From the NCBI GenBank assembly GCA_013397935.1, contig VZRN01001864.1:217504-281503 (forward strand): a stretch of DNA of 64,000 bases, written 5' to 3'. The notes under the pieces were generated by a model. It saw only the letters and a list, made by a program, of their open reading frames with translations, searched no databases and was not told where the DNA came from. A program made the position numbers and the translations under genes. Source of the DNA: Dasyornis broadbenti (taxonomy: Eukaryota > Chordata > Aves > Passeriformes > Dasyornithidae). Positions 1 through 59,150 of this stretch are shown here, one piece after another (position 1 is the first letter of the stretch; every line of letters begins with the position of its first letter).

Positions 1-1257
1 TTGGGAAGATCTCTTCCTTGAAAAGAAGGTGTCTCTACAAAAATGTAGTTACTCCCAGAACTTGGCAGGTATTGAACCATTTCAGTTGGGTACTTTAGAC
101 TTTTATGTCCCATGTTCTATACAAGTAACCTACTCAGTATTTGTAGACATTTAGAGACAGAGGTGAGGTTCAAAATATTTTGAAAAACAGTAATTTTCTG
201 TAATTTTCTCAGGAAAACAGTCAAGTAGAGGGAAGATTGTCATGTTTACCACGAAACATAGCTCTTGTGGCTAGCTCTGCTTCTTGGAAATTAAACTGAA
301 TAGCTACAAGAACTCTGTATCAATTTGAAACCAAGAAACCCTAAACAGAAATGCTTGGATCCTTGAAGAGAAAAGGAAAAAAATGTGCAAGTCACAATTT
401 AGTTTTAAGGAAATTATATCAAAACATGAAATATTTATTTGAAGATTCTGAATCTCTGCTTTCATAGCTTACTGAAAACAGTGAAGAACAGCCTGAGAGA
501 CAATCCAACCCCTGAATAAAAATTACACTGAACTAATTTCCATTGGATGCACAGGCTCCACAAAGTCCTTTGGGAAATTAAAACAGATAACCCTTCACTA
601 CAAATCAGGTTATAAAAAGCCAGCATTTGTCTAAAACGTAAGTGTAATGAAATCTAGATGGACACGTATGCAGTATTTTTCATGTCAACTGTTGCTCAAA
701 CACCAAATGGAGAAGAATGACTCAAGCTACTGTAAAGGACAAAGTTAGAATTATGGGACACAAGTCTTTCTTCACAATAAACAAAAATTTCTTGGTGATG
801 AAGATATACCAGTGTACTGGTTTTAAATCTTCAGCAGACTGGTTTTATACCTAGAAGAAGACTGGTTTTATAAAACCATCCATGACTTACAGGTTCCTAG
901 ACTAGACGGAACAATCTTTCATGATATTGTCAGTGCTGACTGCTTCACTTATCCCAAGTTTGACAAGGTGGAAGCACTGTTTTGAGCTAAAATACCCACT
1001 GGAACAGAGTGCTAGAGCAGAGTCTGCAGCACTTCACTGATGATAAAAAGTCATTCTGTATTCATGGGCACTTGTGCTAAATGCTCTCCAAATAGACTCT
1101 CCTATCTTTAACTTCAATGATTCTAGAAATTGCTCGAATCTTACAAAACAGAAGGAAGTGTTTCCAGGTGAGACACAAATGAGTCATCACAAGTGACTGA
1201 AACTTTCATAATGAGATGAGCTGGGTTACTGAAAGATGAGGAAAGCTTCCCGGTTAC
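1..1257 (-). other. PIK3C3 intron 23 (partial)
   Basis: Only the 5' part of this intron is present. A three-copy direct repeat lies at 816-878. I see no exon 24 homology and nothing else I can name. Confidence 0.85.
816..878. repeat. Short tandem repeat, period 22-23 bp, about 2.7 copies
   Basis: ACTGGTTTTA recurs at 816, 838 and 861, with similar purine-rich spacers ending in AGCAG or AGAAG. The last copy is truncated. Confidence 0.75.
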
Positions 1258-50777
<49,520 letters not shown>

Positions 50778-50810
50778 GGCGGCCGCCGCTGCTGCTTCCC
50801 ACCCGCCCCC

Positions 50811-50876
50811 TCAACCCCCGCGGGCAGCAGCGCCAGCCTTCCCGGCTCCGCTCCGAGCATGCGCCGCCGCCGCCAT
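50811..50876 (-). other. PIK3C3 upstream ORF 1 (21 codons, starts at the TISU ATG)
   Basis: It encodes an Ala/Gly-rich 21-residue peptide beginning MAAAAHARSGAG, then TGA at 50813-50811. The start context is strong (A at -3, G at +4). It is in frame with the PIK3C3 start 99 bases downstream, but the TGA prevents an N-terminal extension. Translation requires a transcription start to the right of 50876, which the sequence alone cannot prove. Confidence 0.5.
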
Positions 50877-50880
50877 CTTG
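50869..50880 (-). promoter_or_regulatory. TISU / YY1 element, PIK3C3 side
   Basis: CAAGATGGCGGC matches the TISU consensus SAASATGGCGGC at every position and includes the YY1 core AAGATGGCGGC. Its ATG (50876-50874) opens a 21-codon upstream ORF. TISU elements normally sit within about 30 bases of the transcription start. Confidence 0.75.
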
Positions 50881-50944
50881 AGTAAGGGAGGAAGGAGCGG
50901 TGCCGGCCCTTTAACAAAATGGCCGCTGCTCCACGCGCACCCCC

Positions 50945-50956
50945 CAACATGGCGGC
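50945..50956 (+). promoter_or_regulatory. TISU / YY1 element, divergent side
   Basis: CAACATGGCGGC also matches SAASATGGCGGC perfectly, on the opposite strand and pointing away from PIK3C3. Its ATG is 73 bases from the minus-strand TISU ATG, so the two are back to back inside the CpG island. Confidence 0.7.
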
Positions 50957-51074
50957 GGCAGAAGTCTGCGGCGAGGTGGTTGCGGTCCCGGCGGCGTGCG
51001 GGACGGCTCCCGTGCCGCCTGAGGCGGAGAAGGAGGGAACCTGGCAAAAGCGCCATAGAATCACAATATGCTGA
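50949..51074 (+). other. Candidate divergent small ORF (41 codons)
   Basis: It starts at the plus-strand TISU ATG and reads MAAAEVCGEVVAVPAACGTA, then an acidic/basic stretch to TGA at 51072-51074. The last seven codons lie in CR1 sequence. A GAG|GTGGTT at about 50975 is a possible but weak splice donor. There is no homology I recognise. It may be the first exon of a divergent non-coding transcript, or chance. Confidence 0.25.
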
Positions 51075-51506
51075 CCTGGAAGGGACCTACAAGGATCATC
51101 GAGTCCAACTCCTGGATATTCACCATACAGCCCAACTGCATGGCAGGAACCGTGTGCCTGACAGCATTGTCCAAGCTCTTGAAGTCATATAGGCCTGGTG
51201 CTGTGGCCACCTTCCTGGGAGCCTGTTTCAGTGCCCAATCACCCTCTGGGAGAAAAACCTTTTCCTGAAACCCAACCTAAACCTCCCTGACTCAGTTTCA
51301 TGCCATTTCTTTAGATCGTATTGCTGGTCACAAGAATAAAGACATTGGTACCTTCCCATCCTCTTCCCCTCATGAGGAGCTCGAAGACCACAATGAGGTC
51401 TCCCCTCAGTCTCCTCCAGGCTGAACCAATCAAGTGACTCAGCTACTGGTCTTAGGGCTTTAACTCCAGACCTTTCACCATCTTCATGTCCTCCTTTGAA
51501 CCCTCC
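51054..51506 (-). mobile_element. CR1 LINE fragment, reverse orientation, upstream of promoter
   Basis: It starts with the CR1 3' terminal CATAGAATCAC and runs through GACCTGGAAGGGACCTACAA, TGGGAGCCTGTTTCAGTGCC, AAGGTCTCCCC-like (TGAGGTCTCCCCTCAGTCTC) and CCTCCAGGCTGAACCAATCA. It is moderately diverged, with no open frame. Its 3' end abuts the CpG island. Confidence 0.93.
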
Positions 51507-51645
51507 ACAGAATAGTTTGGGTTGGAAGGGGACTTAAAGCTCCTCTGCTTTCAGCCTCTGGCCATGAGCAGCTACACCTTCATGTAGCTAGCTCCATCCC
51601 CTGGACCAGGGCTCCCCCCAGAGCTCAGAGCTCCATCCAGCAATG
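51507..51645 (-). mobile_element. Second CR1 LINE fragment, reverse orientation
   Basis: CAGAATAGTTTGGGTTGGAA begins another CR1 3' end, followed by GGCCATGAGCAGCTACACCT and GCTCAGAGCTCCATCC. It joins the preceding copy directly, so the two are tandem or one inserted at the edge of the other. Confidence 0.88.
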
Positions 51646-54324
51646 CCTTATATATACATTATTTATACACAGACGCTCAGAGTTAGTAACTTTTCTAGTA
51701 AAGCGTCTCTATTATGATTAATCAAGTAGTTTGCATACAAGACAGATAATCTCAGCTCAAGGAAAGGGTCTTCACCTGGGCAGGGGTCTTTTGGTAGGTG
51801 TGACTTTTAGTATTGTAAGGAGCATCATTCAGCTATAGGATGCATGGGCCTTGAGTATTTTGCCAAGTTAGCAGTGTATACATAGACATACATCAACGTC
51901 TTGGTTTGCTGCATCCTTAGAACTTGTTAATTCCTGGATGTCCTTGACTAATGGATGCTGTTCCACTGAGTAGGTCCCCTTTCTTGCCCGTTATGTTACT
52001 GACACCTCTGAGGGAGGCTGAGCAGAAGTAGCTGTGCCCTTCTGCCACCTGTGCAGGACGTGAACATCACATCACTGCATTTATTGTGATCATTGTGTTA
52101 TCACCACATTGACTTTGGGAGTATTTTTTTCCTCATTTGTTTTTTCTTCATTTTTCCTGAAACCTCATCTGTCAGCAGCAGTAGGTGATCAGCAATCACT
52201 ACCTAAAAGAAAATGATATTGTAAAATGTAAGTACAGAATAATTCTACATCATTCTACATCTGATTGCACTGGCAACCAGAAACTACTCACAACTGAAAT
52301 CCTGTAAATACCCATATAGAATTTAAAAAAATACTTAATGTTTTGACAATTAATACAGATTGTGGGCACCCTTAAGTGACAAAAGTAAAGATACTACATG
52401 CATTTAGGCGTTATTATTCTACACTTACTCTATCTATGTAGACAATGTCTAGCATTGACAAAGAGAAGTTTTGTGCTTTATGATCCACCACAGCTGCTGA
52501 ACTTTTCAGTATTGCTGAATAAAAGTATAAAAACTGCTGTTTTGCTCTAGCTCACTGTACTTAGAGCAGCATTGGTCCTGAGGAGGCATCCAGGCAGAAA
52601 TGCTCTCTCCCAGCATAGCTCAAACTAGGAAAAAAAAAAAAGATAATTGTCACCTGGAAACAGCATGTTCTTTTCTATTTTCACAGCAGGACAGGGTTAA
52701 CAGGTGGATATGGAAGAACATCTCAGCTAGTCGTCTTCTCCTGCAAGTCATCAGCTGTGAGGGAAGAGGTCAAAGCAGGGTAGGAGTGCTTCTTTTAAGG
52801 GAAGAAGACTTTTTCATCTCAACGCTATTTTTCACCCTCAGGTGTTGTGACCTGAAAAAGGAAGGTCTTCCCTTCCTTTTTCTCCAAAACAAACAGGAAA
52901 CTAGAGAAGTCCATTACCCAGAACCATATATCACTAAAATGAAGTCTTTTCTTTCCAGCACTACTACACTGACATGTATCATGAGTGTAAAACATAAATA
53001 TAATTAAACTAAATTAACAACTTCCTCTGCACAATAAAGGTGGTCTTTTATCCATGTTTTTTTATCTCAATTATCCATTTTCTGATCACATTTACAGTTT
53101 CAGCAGCCCTGGCAGCTGCCGTTCATTTACTACCTGCCTCATAATTTTGATGGCTTCTGTTTGTTTGTCACTTTGGTTCCAGCTCAGTTTTGGTTTGTTT
53201 TTTTTTTTTACATAAGGTCTCTGCTTTCCATTACAGGAATAAACAAGCATATTGTTCTTCCTAGGTGTGAAGAAAAATTAAAACATAAAACTGTGAGGAT
53301 TTAAAATACAAATAAATCTCACAGTTTTAAAGCTAGGCAATGTATGTCTCTGTGTGCACAAACAGCATGTAGACATAAGTGTACATATGTGTGTACCTGT
53401 TTTGGTATGATTTTTTTGTCAGGAAAAATTAGATCCTTTCTCAATTAATGGAATTAGTAGTATCAGTTTAGTAATCTCACAGTCTGTTTCACCACTACAG
53501 ACATTTTTGGGTCATTATTGAAGCTTTGTCTAGAAGACAAAAAGAAAAGAAAAAAAAAGCTAAGGGAAAAAAATCACAGAAGTCTTCTGAAGTCAGCATT
53601 AAAAAAGAGTTTTTGAAGTGGTTTATCTCCCAACTTTTTCAGATTCCAGTGTGTCTAACTGGATAAGTAAATTAGGTGAGGCAAAATAAGAGAAAAATAT
53701 TTGAGAGAGACACTTTTGACAATAAAATTGAAGAAAGACACTATTTCAATCAGAAATGTCACTTTGTACAACTTTCTCATATTAATAACCTTACATTTCT
53801 ACGTTTTCAAATACTGCCATGGAGGTAGATAAGAAGAGTATTTTTCACTTTGAAGGGTCCTGAAGCACTTGGAAGAGGCAGTGATGAACATCCATACCCA
53901 CTGCCTGTCCTCTGACACAGCTCCGGCTGGAGGTGATGGGTGTCTGTACTGCCACACACCTACAGCCAGTAAAGCTGAATGGGACCTGTCCCTGTGGAGC
54001 AGAAGCAGTTCCAGATAAGGGCATTATTCTGATTTACTCTCTGCTGCCACTTTTGTGTGTCCTTAGGGCACTTGTGGCAGCATCTGTACTAAACAATAAA
54101 ACCAGCCACCATGGGCTGTTGCCCCTGAGTCGAGCAGTTCATATGGCTCACATCTAACCTCCCTTGATTTGACCCCTGCAGACTGATCCATCCGTATCCC
54201 ACCTGGTCCATCTCTTCTCTCTTCTAAGCCTCAGTGACTGCTCCCCTGGCCAAAAAATATGGTTATTTATGTGCATTTGCGAGCTCAAAGTGCCTGATAT
54301 GGTAGCAGGCACTGTATGAGATGC
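51646..54324. other. Upstream intergenic DNA, no gene recognised
   Basis: Mixed AT-rich sequence. A 135-codon open frame at 52600-53007 (plus) has no recognised homology. A hairpin lies at 53286-53329. 51650-52150 may be an old repeat that I could not classify. Confidence 0.7.
53286..53329. repeat. Perfect 12-bp inverted repeat with 20-nt loop
   Basis: TAAAACTGTGAG (53286-53297) pairs exactly with CTCACAGTTTTA (53318-53329). The loop is A/T-rich. No T run follows, and the setting is intergenic. Confidence 0.7.
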
Positions 54325-54492
54325 TGGTTTGGCTTTCCCAGAGAAGTTTTGGATGCCCCATCCCTGGAAATGTCCAAGGCCAGGCTGGTCTAGTGGAAGG
54401 TGTCCCTGCCCATGGCAGGGAGGAGGAGGAGGTTGGAGCTAGAGGATCCTTAAAGTCCCTTCCAATCCAAACCATTCTGTAGTTCTATGATT
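54325..54492 (+). mobile_element. CR1 LINE fragment, 3' end
   Basis: TTCCCAGAGAAGTTTTGGAT, GCCCCATCCCTGGAAATGTC, CAAGGCCAGGCTGGTCTAGT, AGGTGTCCCTGCCCATGGCA and the terminal TTCTGTAGTTCTATGATT match the CR1 3' end closely. It is 5'-truncated. Confidence 0.95.
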
Positions 54493-56257
54493 ACATGATA
54501 TAACAATTGTTTTACTGCCTGCAGAAAGGTTTTTATAGTGATATCTAGGGCATGTCATGAGGGCGCTTTGTGGTGGTTGCATGTTTCTGAGTTTAGCCTC
54601 TTGAGGTAGGGCAGGATTATTCCGAGTGTTGCATTTCAAGCAAGGCACATCTGTTCTCCTGTTGCTGATCTGCAGCACATCTGTAAGCAAACTCTCCTGG
54701 CAACTCTACTTGGATTTCTTCTTTAAGGAGACTAATAGATATATTTCAGACGGGAGTTGAGGAGTGAACTAGTATGCACATTTTACAGGCAACTGCATAC
54801 GTGTGATACCATGAACAAGTTCTGGAAGCAAACCAGAGTGTCAAGGTTCCTGATGCTCCAAGTGCACTGTGAACCAAATTCTGACCTTTATTGTGCCAGC
54901 AGAAGAAGGGGCATCTGATTCTTCTAGACTTGGATGGGAGCTGAGGGTGACATGAGGGACTATTAGGACTTACTGATGGCCAGTCCCCCCAGCTTAGGGC
55001 CCATGACTCCATTTCAGGGAGTTTCATGTCCCAGCGGTGCCATAGAAATCAGTCTCCTGCTCTACCAAAGCCCTGCCTGGCCCAGTCATGGATTCCACTG
55101 ATCCAATTCCCAGTCATGACTAATGTCCCATTCCAACAGAGGTGCCTGATGCCCCGGTCTGGACCTGCCCTGGCAGCCCTGCCAGTCTTCTCTGCTTTCT
55201 GGTGGATGCAGTGGGATAGGCCCTGGCTTTCTGCCCCAGGACAGCCCAGACAGCCCAGATGAGGGCACTACATGTTCTTATAGTGCTTTAACATTTACCT
55301 GAGTGTTTGATCTTGAAACACCAATTTAACTCATGAAATGCAAGTGTTTACAATTTCTTTGGAAAAAAGTATACCAGGAAAAATCTACTCTTTTCTCATG
55401 AAGACTATAAGTAACTGGCTAGCTACACCTAGATTTAGTTACTTGCTGATATTATGCCATTCTTGTCACTGGAAAAAAATATAGCAAGCATGAGATTGAC
55501 ACTCTTCATTGCTCTCTGCTCATGCATTAGAATCTCCCCCAGCCCTCTTCTGTTTTTCAGTCTGATAGTTTGTCAACTCCCAGAAGTCTGATGAGGTGAA
55601 ACATGGAGAAAACTGTGGGAGCAGTAGAGAAGTCTGCTGCTGACACAATTCTCTTTGGAGGGATTGGAGTTATTTTTCTTGTTTTGAAGCAGAAGTATCA
55701 CTCACAGTTCACATTCGACTGATAGCTACAGAGAAATATGCAACCTCTCAATCCCACCAAGAATGCCACCTTCTAGAGGGCAGCACTGATTCCTCATACA
55801 CCATCTATTTTTTGCTAGTGGGACTACCACGATAGGCACGAGGACTGCTCAGTTCAGATGTTCAGCCAGGTCCCACATTCTTCGTAAAGACTTTCAGCAA
55901 AGTTAGTGAAAGTAGCTGTGTTATCAGACTTGTTTTATTTTTCCTGAATATGGACATCTGTCCATTAAAAACTGGACTGAGACAACTAGGAACTATACAT
56001 AACCCTTAGCGCATCTGTCAGACGATAATGACTTTCAGTTACTAATGAACTGGAACAAAACTGACTTGGCAACTGCCTTTTTCCCTCTAGTATTATCCTG
56101 AGAAAGACTTTACATGCTGGATGTATAGCAGAGAGAGTTTCTGCTATTCAGATATGACAGTGATGGTCAGGTTTTCAGAACCACAATGAGAGGTGGTTAA
56201 CACATGGTTGTGGTATTTCCTTTAAAAATGGATAAGAATGGAGTTTTAGAAACGAGC
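54493..56257. other. Upstream intergenic DNA, no gene recognised
   Basis: A somewhat GC-richer patch at about 54900-55260 contains short open frames on both strands, with no homology or splice support. Nothing else is seen. Confidence 0.7.
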
Positions 56258-56320
56258 CCCCTTTCCCTTTCCCTTTCCCTTTCCCTTTCCCTTTCCCTTT
56301 CCCTTTCCCTTTCCCTTTCC
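56257..56320 (+). repeat. (TTTCCC)n hexanucleotide tract, about 10 copies
   Basis: Ten consecutive CCC runs are separated by TTT, almost without interruption. The minus strand is (GGGAAA)n, a pure purine strand with ten G3 runs, suited to G-quadruplex or triplex formation. The Gly-Lys open frame read from it is an artefact. Confidence 0.95.
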
Positions 56321-57241
56321 ACTCCCCCTTCCCCTCTGCAAATGTATGTTTTACATTTATTTGTAAATGCATTAAAAGGTCATTGATTCTTATACTGTAG
56401 ATGCTGAATGATTTTAAGTGTCCGCAAGAAACAGTTATTTTGGAGTTAAATTCAAATCTCATTTTAACACTTGGTCAAAAAACTGATTGTTCTGACAGTT
56501 CTAGCCTTGGAACAAAGCTGTCCTTGTAATGTGCTCAGAAAAATTCAGATGTATATGATATGGAGCAGGGAGTAGATGTCCAAGGTCTAAGAGAGAGTGT
56601 TCAGCCAGCAGGATATACCCCTGCAGAGAGCTGAGGCTCTCACAAAGGTGGCTCCGTGGATCCTGATCCAAAAAACCAAGGCAATGTATAAAGTTCTGTT
56701 TGAAGAGTTGGATCACCAATTGCTTCTGTTTGTGGAATGATATTTTCACTGAAAAGGTTCATTTCTCACCTGATTTTATATTTTGTATTTTTTTGTAGCT
56801 AAGTCTAGCATGTGCCCAGCCTATTCTCTTTAAGTGACCCTACAACTAAACAACATTTCAAGTTCTTGTTTCCCCAGCTTTCTGTCCAAGAACACCATCA
56901 TTCCTTGTGCTCAAATGAATCCAGGACTTGCTGGCATCTCTTCACCCACTCAGTCCCATCCTTTGCTTTTACCAGCACCAGCTGTTCAGTCTGCCTCAGC
57001 AAGTTCCACTTTACAAGCTCCACTAAGACCATGAGATGAGTGTGCTAACTCCTGGTCAGAAACAACCTTTTTGATTTTGACACAGCCATAGGGGTCTGTT
57101 TTCTCAGAGCCCAATCCAGATTAGTGCTGCATTTTGGCTAATTTAAGGAGCCAGATCCTCAGAGTCTCACACTACTGCTGGGATATTTGTCATACCAGTC
57201 AGTCTACCCTGCCCTCTGTTATCTTTAGTAGAATTTAAAAA
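56321..57241. other. Upstream intergenic DNA, no gene recognised
   Basis: Ordinary AT-leaning sequence. Open frames of 66-82 codons on both strands near 56.5-57.0 kb lack homology. Confidence 0.7.
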
Positions 57242-57373
57242 TCATAGGATCATTTTGGTTGGAAAAGACGTTTGAGATCATCAAGTCCAAGCATTAACCC
57301 AGCACTGCCAAACTTTCCCCTAACTTATGTCCCTATGTACCGCATCTCCGTGTGTTTAAAATTCCTCCAGGAA
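57242..57373 (-). mobile_element. CR1 LINE fragment, reverse orientation
   Basis: TCATAGGATCATTTTGGTTG, GAAAAGACGTTTGAGATCAT and CAAGTCCAAGCATTAACCCA match the complement of a CR1 3' end. The ATGTCCCTATGTACCGCATC segment is typical of a second avian CR1 subfamily. It is 5'-truncated. Confidence 0.92.
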
Positions 57374-58946
57374 TAATGAAATTATGGAGAAGATCATGCA
57401 AGGCACTCTGGTTGGCCTTACAGCTTGGGTTCTCCAGGGAATAGGTAGACATGAACAAGAGTGTTATTCAATGAATTCTTGGTAATATTGAAATATTTGT
57501 TCTAATCCATTTAAACAAGGTATGATTTTACTTTTTTGTGCTCAGTACCCTCAGGTTTCATCACATTAGCTGAATATGAAGCACTGAACTTTTTTAAACA
57601 TTTAATTTCCATTGGAAAGACAACAAAGCTCGGAACTTTCCTTCTGTTATAGAATGAGCCTCTGCAATAACTCTCTTTGGAGGAGTCCCTGATCTCATTC
57701 ATCTCTATATAACTTGAACTCAATAAAGTTGCACTAGGGAAGAGTTTGGCCCATTAACTTTAGTTTTCTAATGCTGTTTAGTCAATAAGCCATATAATTC
57801 CCAAAACAAAGAAGGGGAAGGAATAACAATAGGAAACATGAAATGTCAACACAGCCAATTCAGAAGAGGGGGAAAAAAAAGCTAAAGCCAAACAGGAATA
57901 CTGTGTCAGGTCATCACCTAGACAAAATCTGTGAAACTTCAGTGAAATCAAGTAAATTGTATTCAATTACCCCAGATCAAGACCTAGCATGTAGTTATAT
58001 AATTTTAGATTTTCCAGTTTTTCTCCCCTGCCCCCATCATAAAATTTGTTTTAAAAAAACCCCAGTCTGCTAGAGTTTGCAAGTTCAGTAGTCTGTTAAC
58101 TGAGTAAGTAAAGATATAATGAAAGCAATAAGTGCTGAAACATCACACATGCAGTACATATCTCCAGCCAGTCCAATTTTATGCCTAAGGAGACTGGCAG
58201 AGTTCCTGCTGCGATTCAAATCTTATGTCAAATTTATAAACTTGTTTTCTCCATTCTCCTCTCCTATCCCCGCGCCCCATCAATCAGAGCTTATACCTGC
58301 ACAAAAGGCTGATCCATCATTAAGGAGGCAGGTTGCAGCCAAATGTAAATTTGCACTTTAAAAAAAAAGAAGGAATAATACTCATGCTGCAGGGCAGGGT
58401 CACCCTCTGACCCTAGGCAATCTGCCTCTCAATCTGCAGAACACAGGCTAAAATAATGTGTCCGCCGAACAAGCAGTAAACTTTCCTGCTTCTGCCTTTT
58501 TGAAGATTCTTGGAGTTGCTGCGTCTGCCAGCTGACACTCTGTCTGACTTTTAAAATATGAAAATCTCCTCCATATGCATTGAGCTCAGTTTTCTACTTA
58601 GCATTTCAAGAGCCCTAAGGACCTTCAGGGAAAAAAAAAAAAACATATTCTGAATTTTCAATTTTGATGACAATTTGCTTTCCCTACAGGATGTGTTGAA
58701 ACACCTTGAAAAACTTGTCAGCTGCACTAAAGGAAATGTTCCTTGCCATGGGAATGAGGGCACATTACTTTCAACTAACTCGGGGAAAACAAGTTTGACT
58801 CTGCACCCTGTGCTTCCCCAAAGTAGCTGAGTATCTCTTTTAGGTTGTTCCAAATAAGAAGGAACAATAACAACAACTTAAAACCCCCAAAAAACTAACA
58901 AACATAAAACCCACAAACATAGGTTTTGACCTATGTGAAATTTAGT
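57374..58946. other. Upstream intergenic DNA, no gene recognised
   Basis: AT-rich sequence with short A runs near 58358 and 58630. No repeat family or gene is recognised. Confidence 0.7.
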
Positions 58947-59150
58947 CCGTCCATCCATCCGTCTGTCCGTCTGTCCGTCTGTCCGTCTGTTCATCCGTCC
59001 ATCCATCCGTCCGTCCATCCATCCATCCATCCATCCATCCATCCATCCATCCATCCATCCATCCATCCATCCATCCATCCATCCATCCATCCATCCATCC
59101 ATCCATCCATCCATCCATCCATCCATCCATCGATCCATCCATCCATCCAG
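58947..59150 (+). repeat. (ATCC)n tetranucleotide microsatellite, about 200 bp
   Basis: About 37 uninterrupted or nearly uninterrupted CATC units occupy 59000-59150, with one C-to-G change near 59131. They are preceded by degenerate GTCC/GTCT units. The Met-Asp-Gly-Trp and Ile-His-Pro-Ser open frames it creates are artefacts. Confidence 0.97.

Noticed and set aside
51646..52150. Possible solo LTR of an endogenous retrovirus on the minus strand
   Set aside because: A TATATAAGG-like box and repeat-like texture are present, but I found no defined TG...CA ends, target-site duplication, polyadenylation arrangement or internal viral coding sequence. A repeat-library search would decide.
52600..53007. 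135-codon open frame on the plus strand upstream of PIK3C3
   Set aside because: There is no family resemblance, the composition is low-complexity (Lys run at the start, Ser/Thr run near the end), and there are no splice or promoter signals. Protein similarity search and RNA-seq would decide.
56175..56462. Open frame with Gly-Lys repeats
   Set aside because: It is a translation of the (GGGAAA)n tract.
58947..59150. Regularly spaced repeats as a CRISPR-like array
   Set aside because: This is a 4-bp microsatellite in vertebrate DNA, without spacers.
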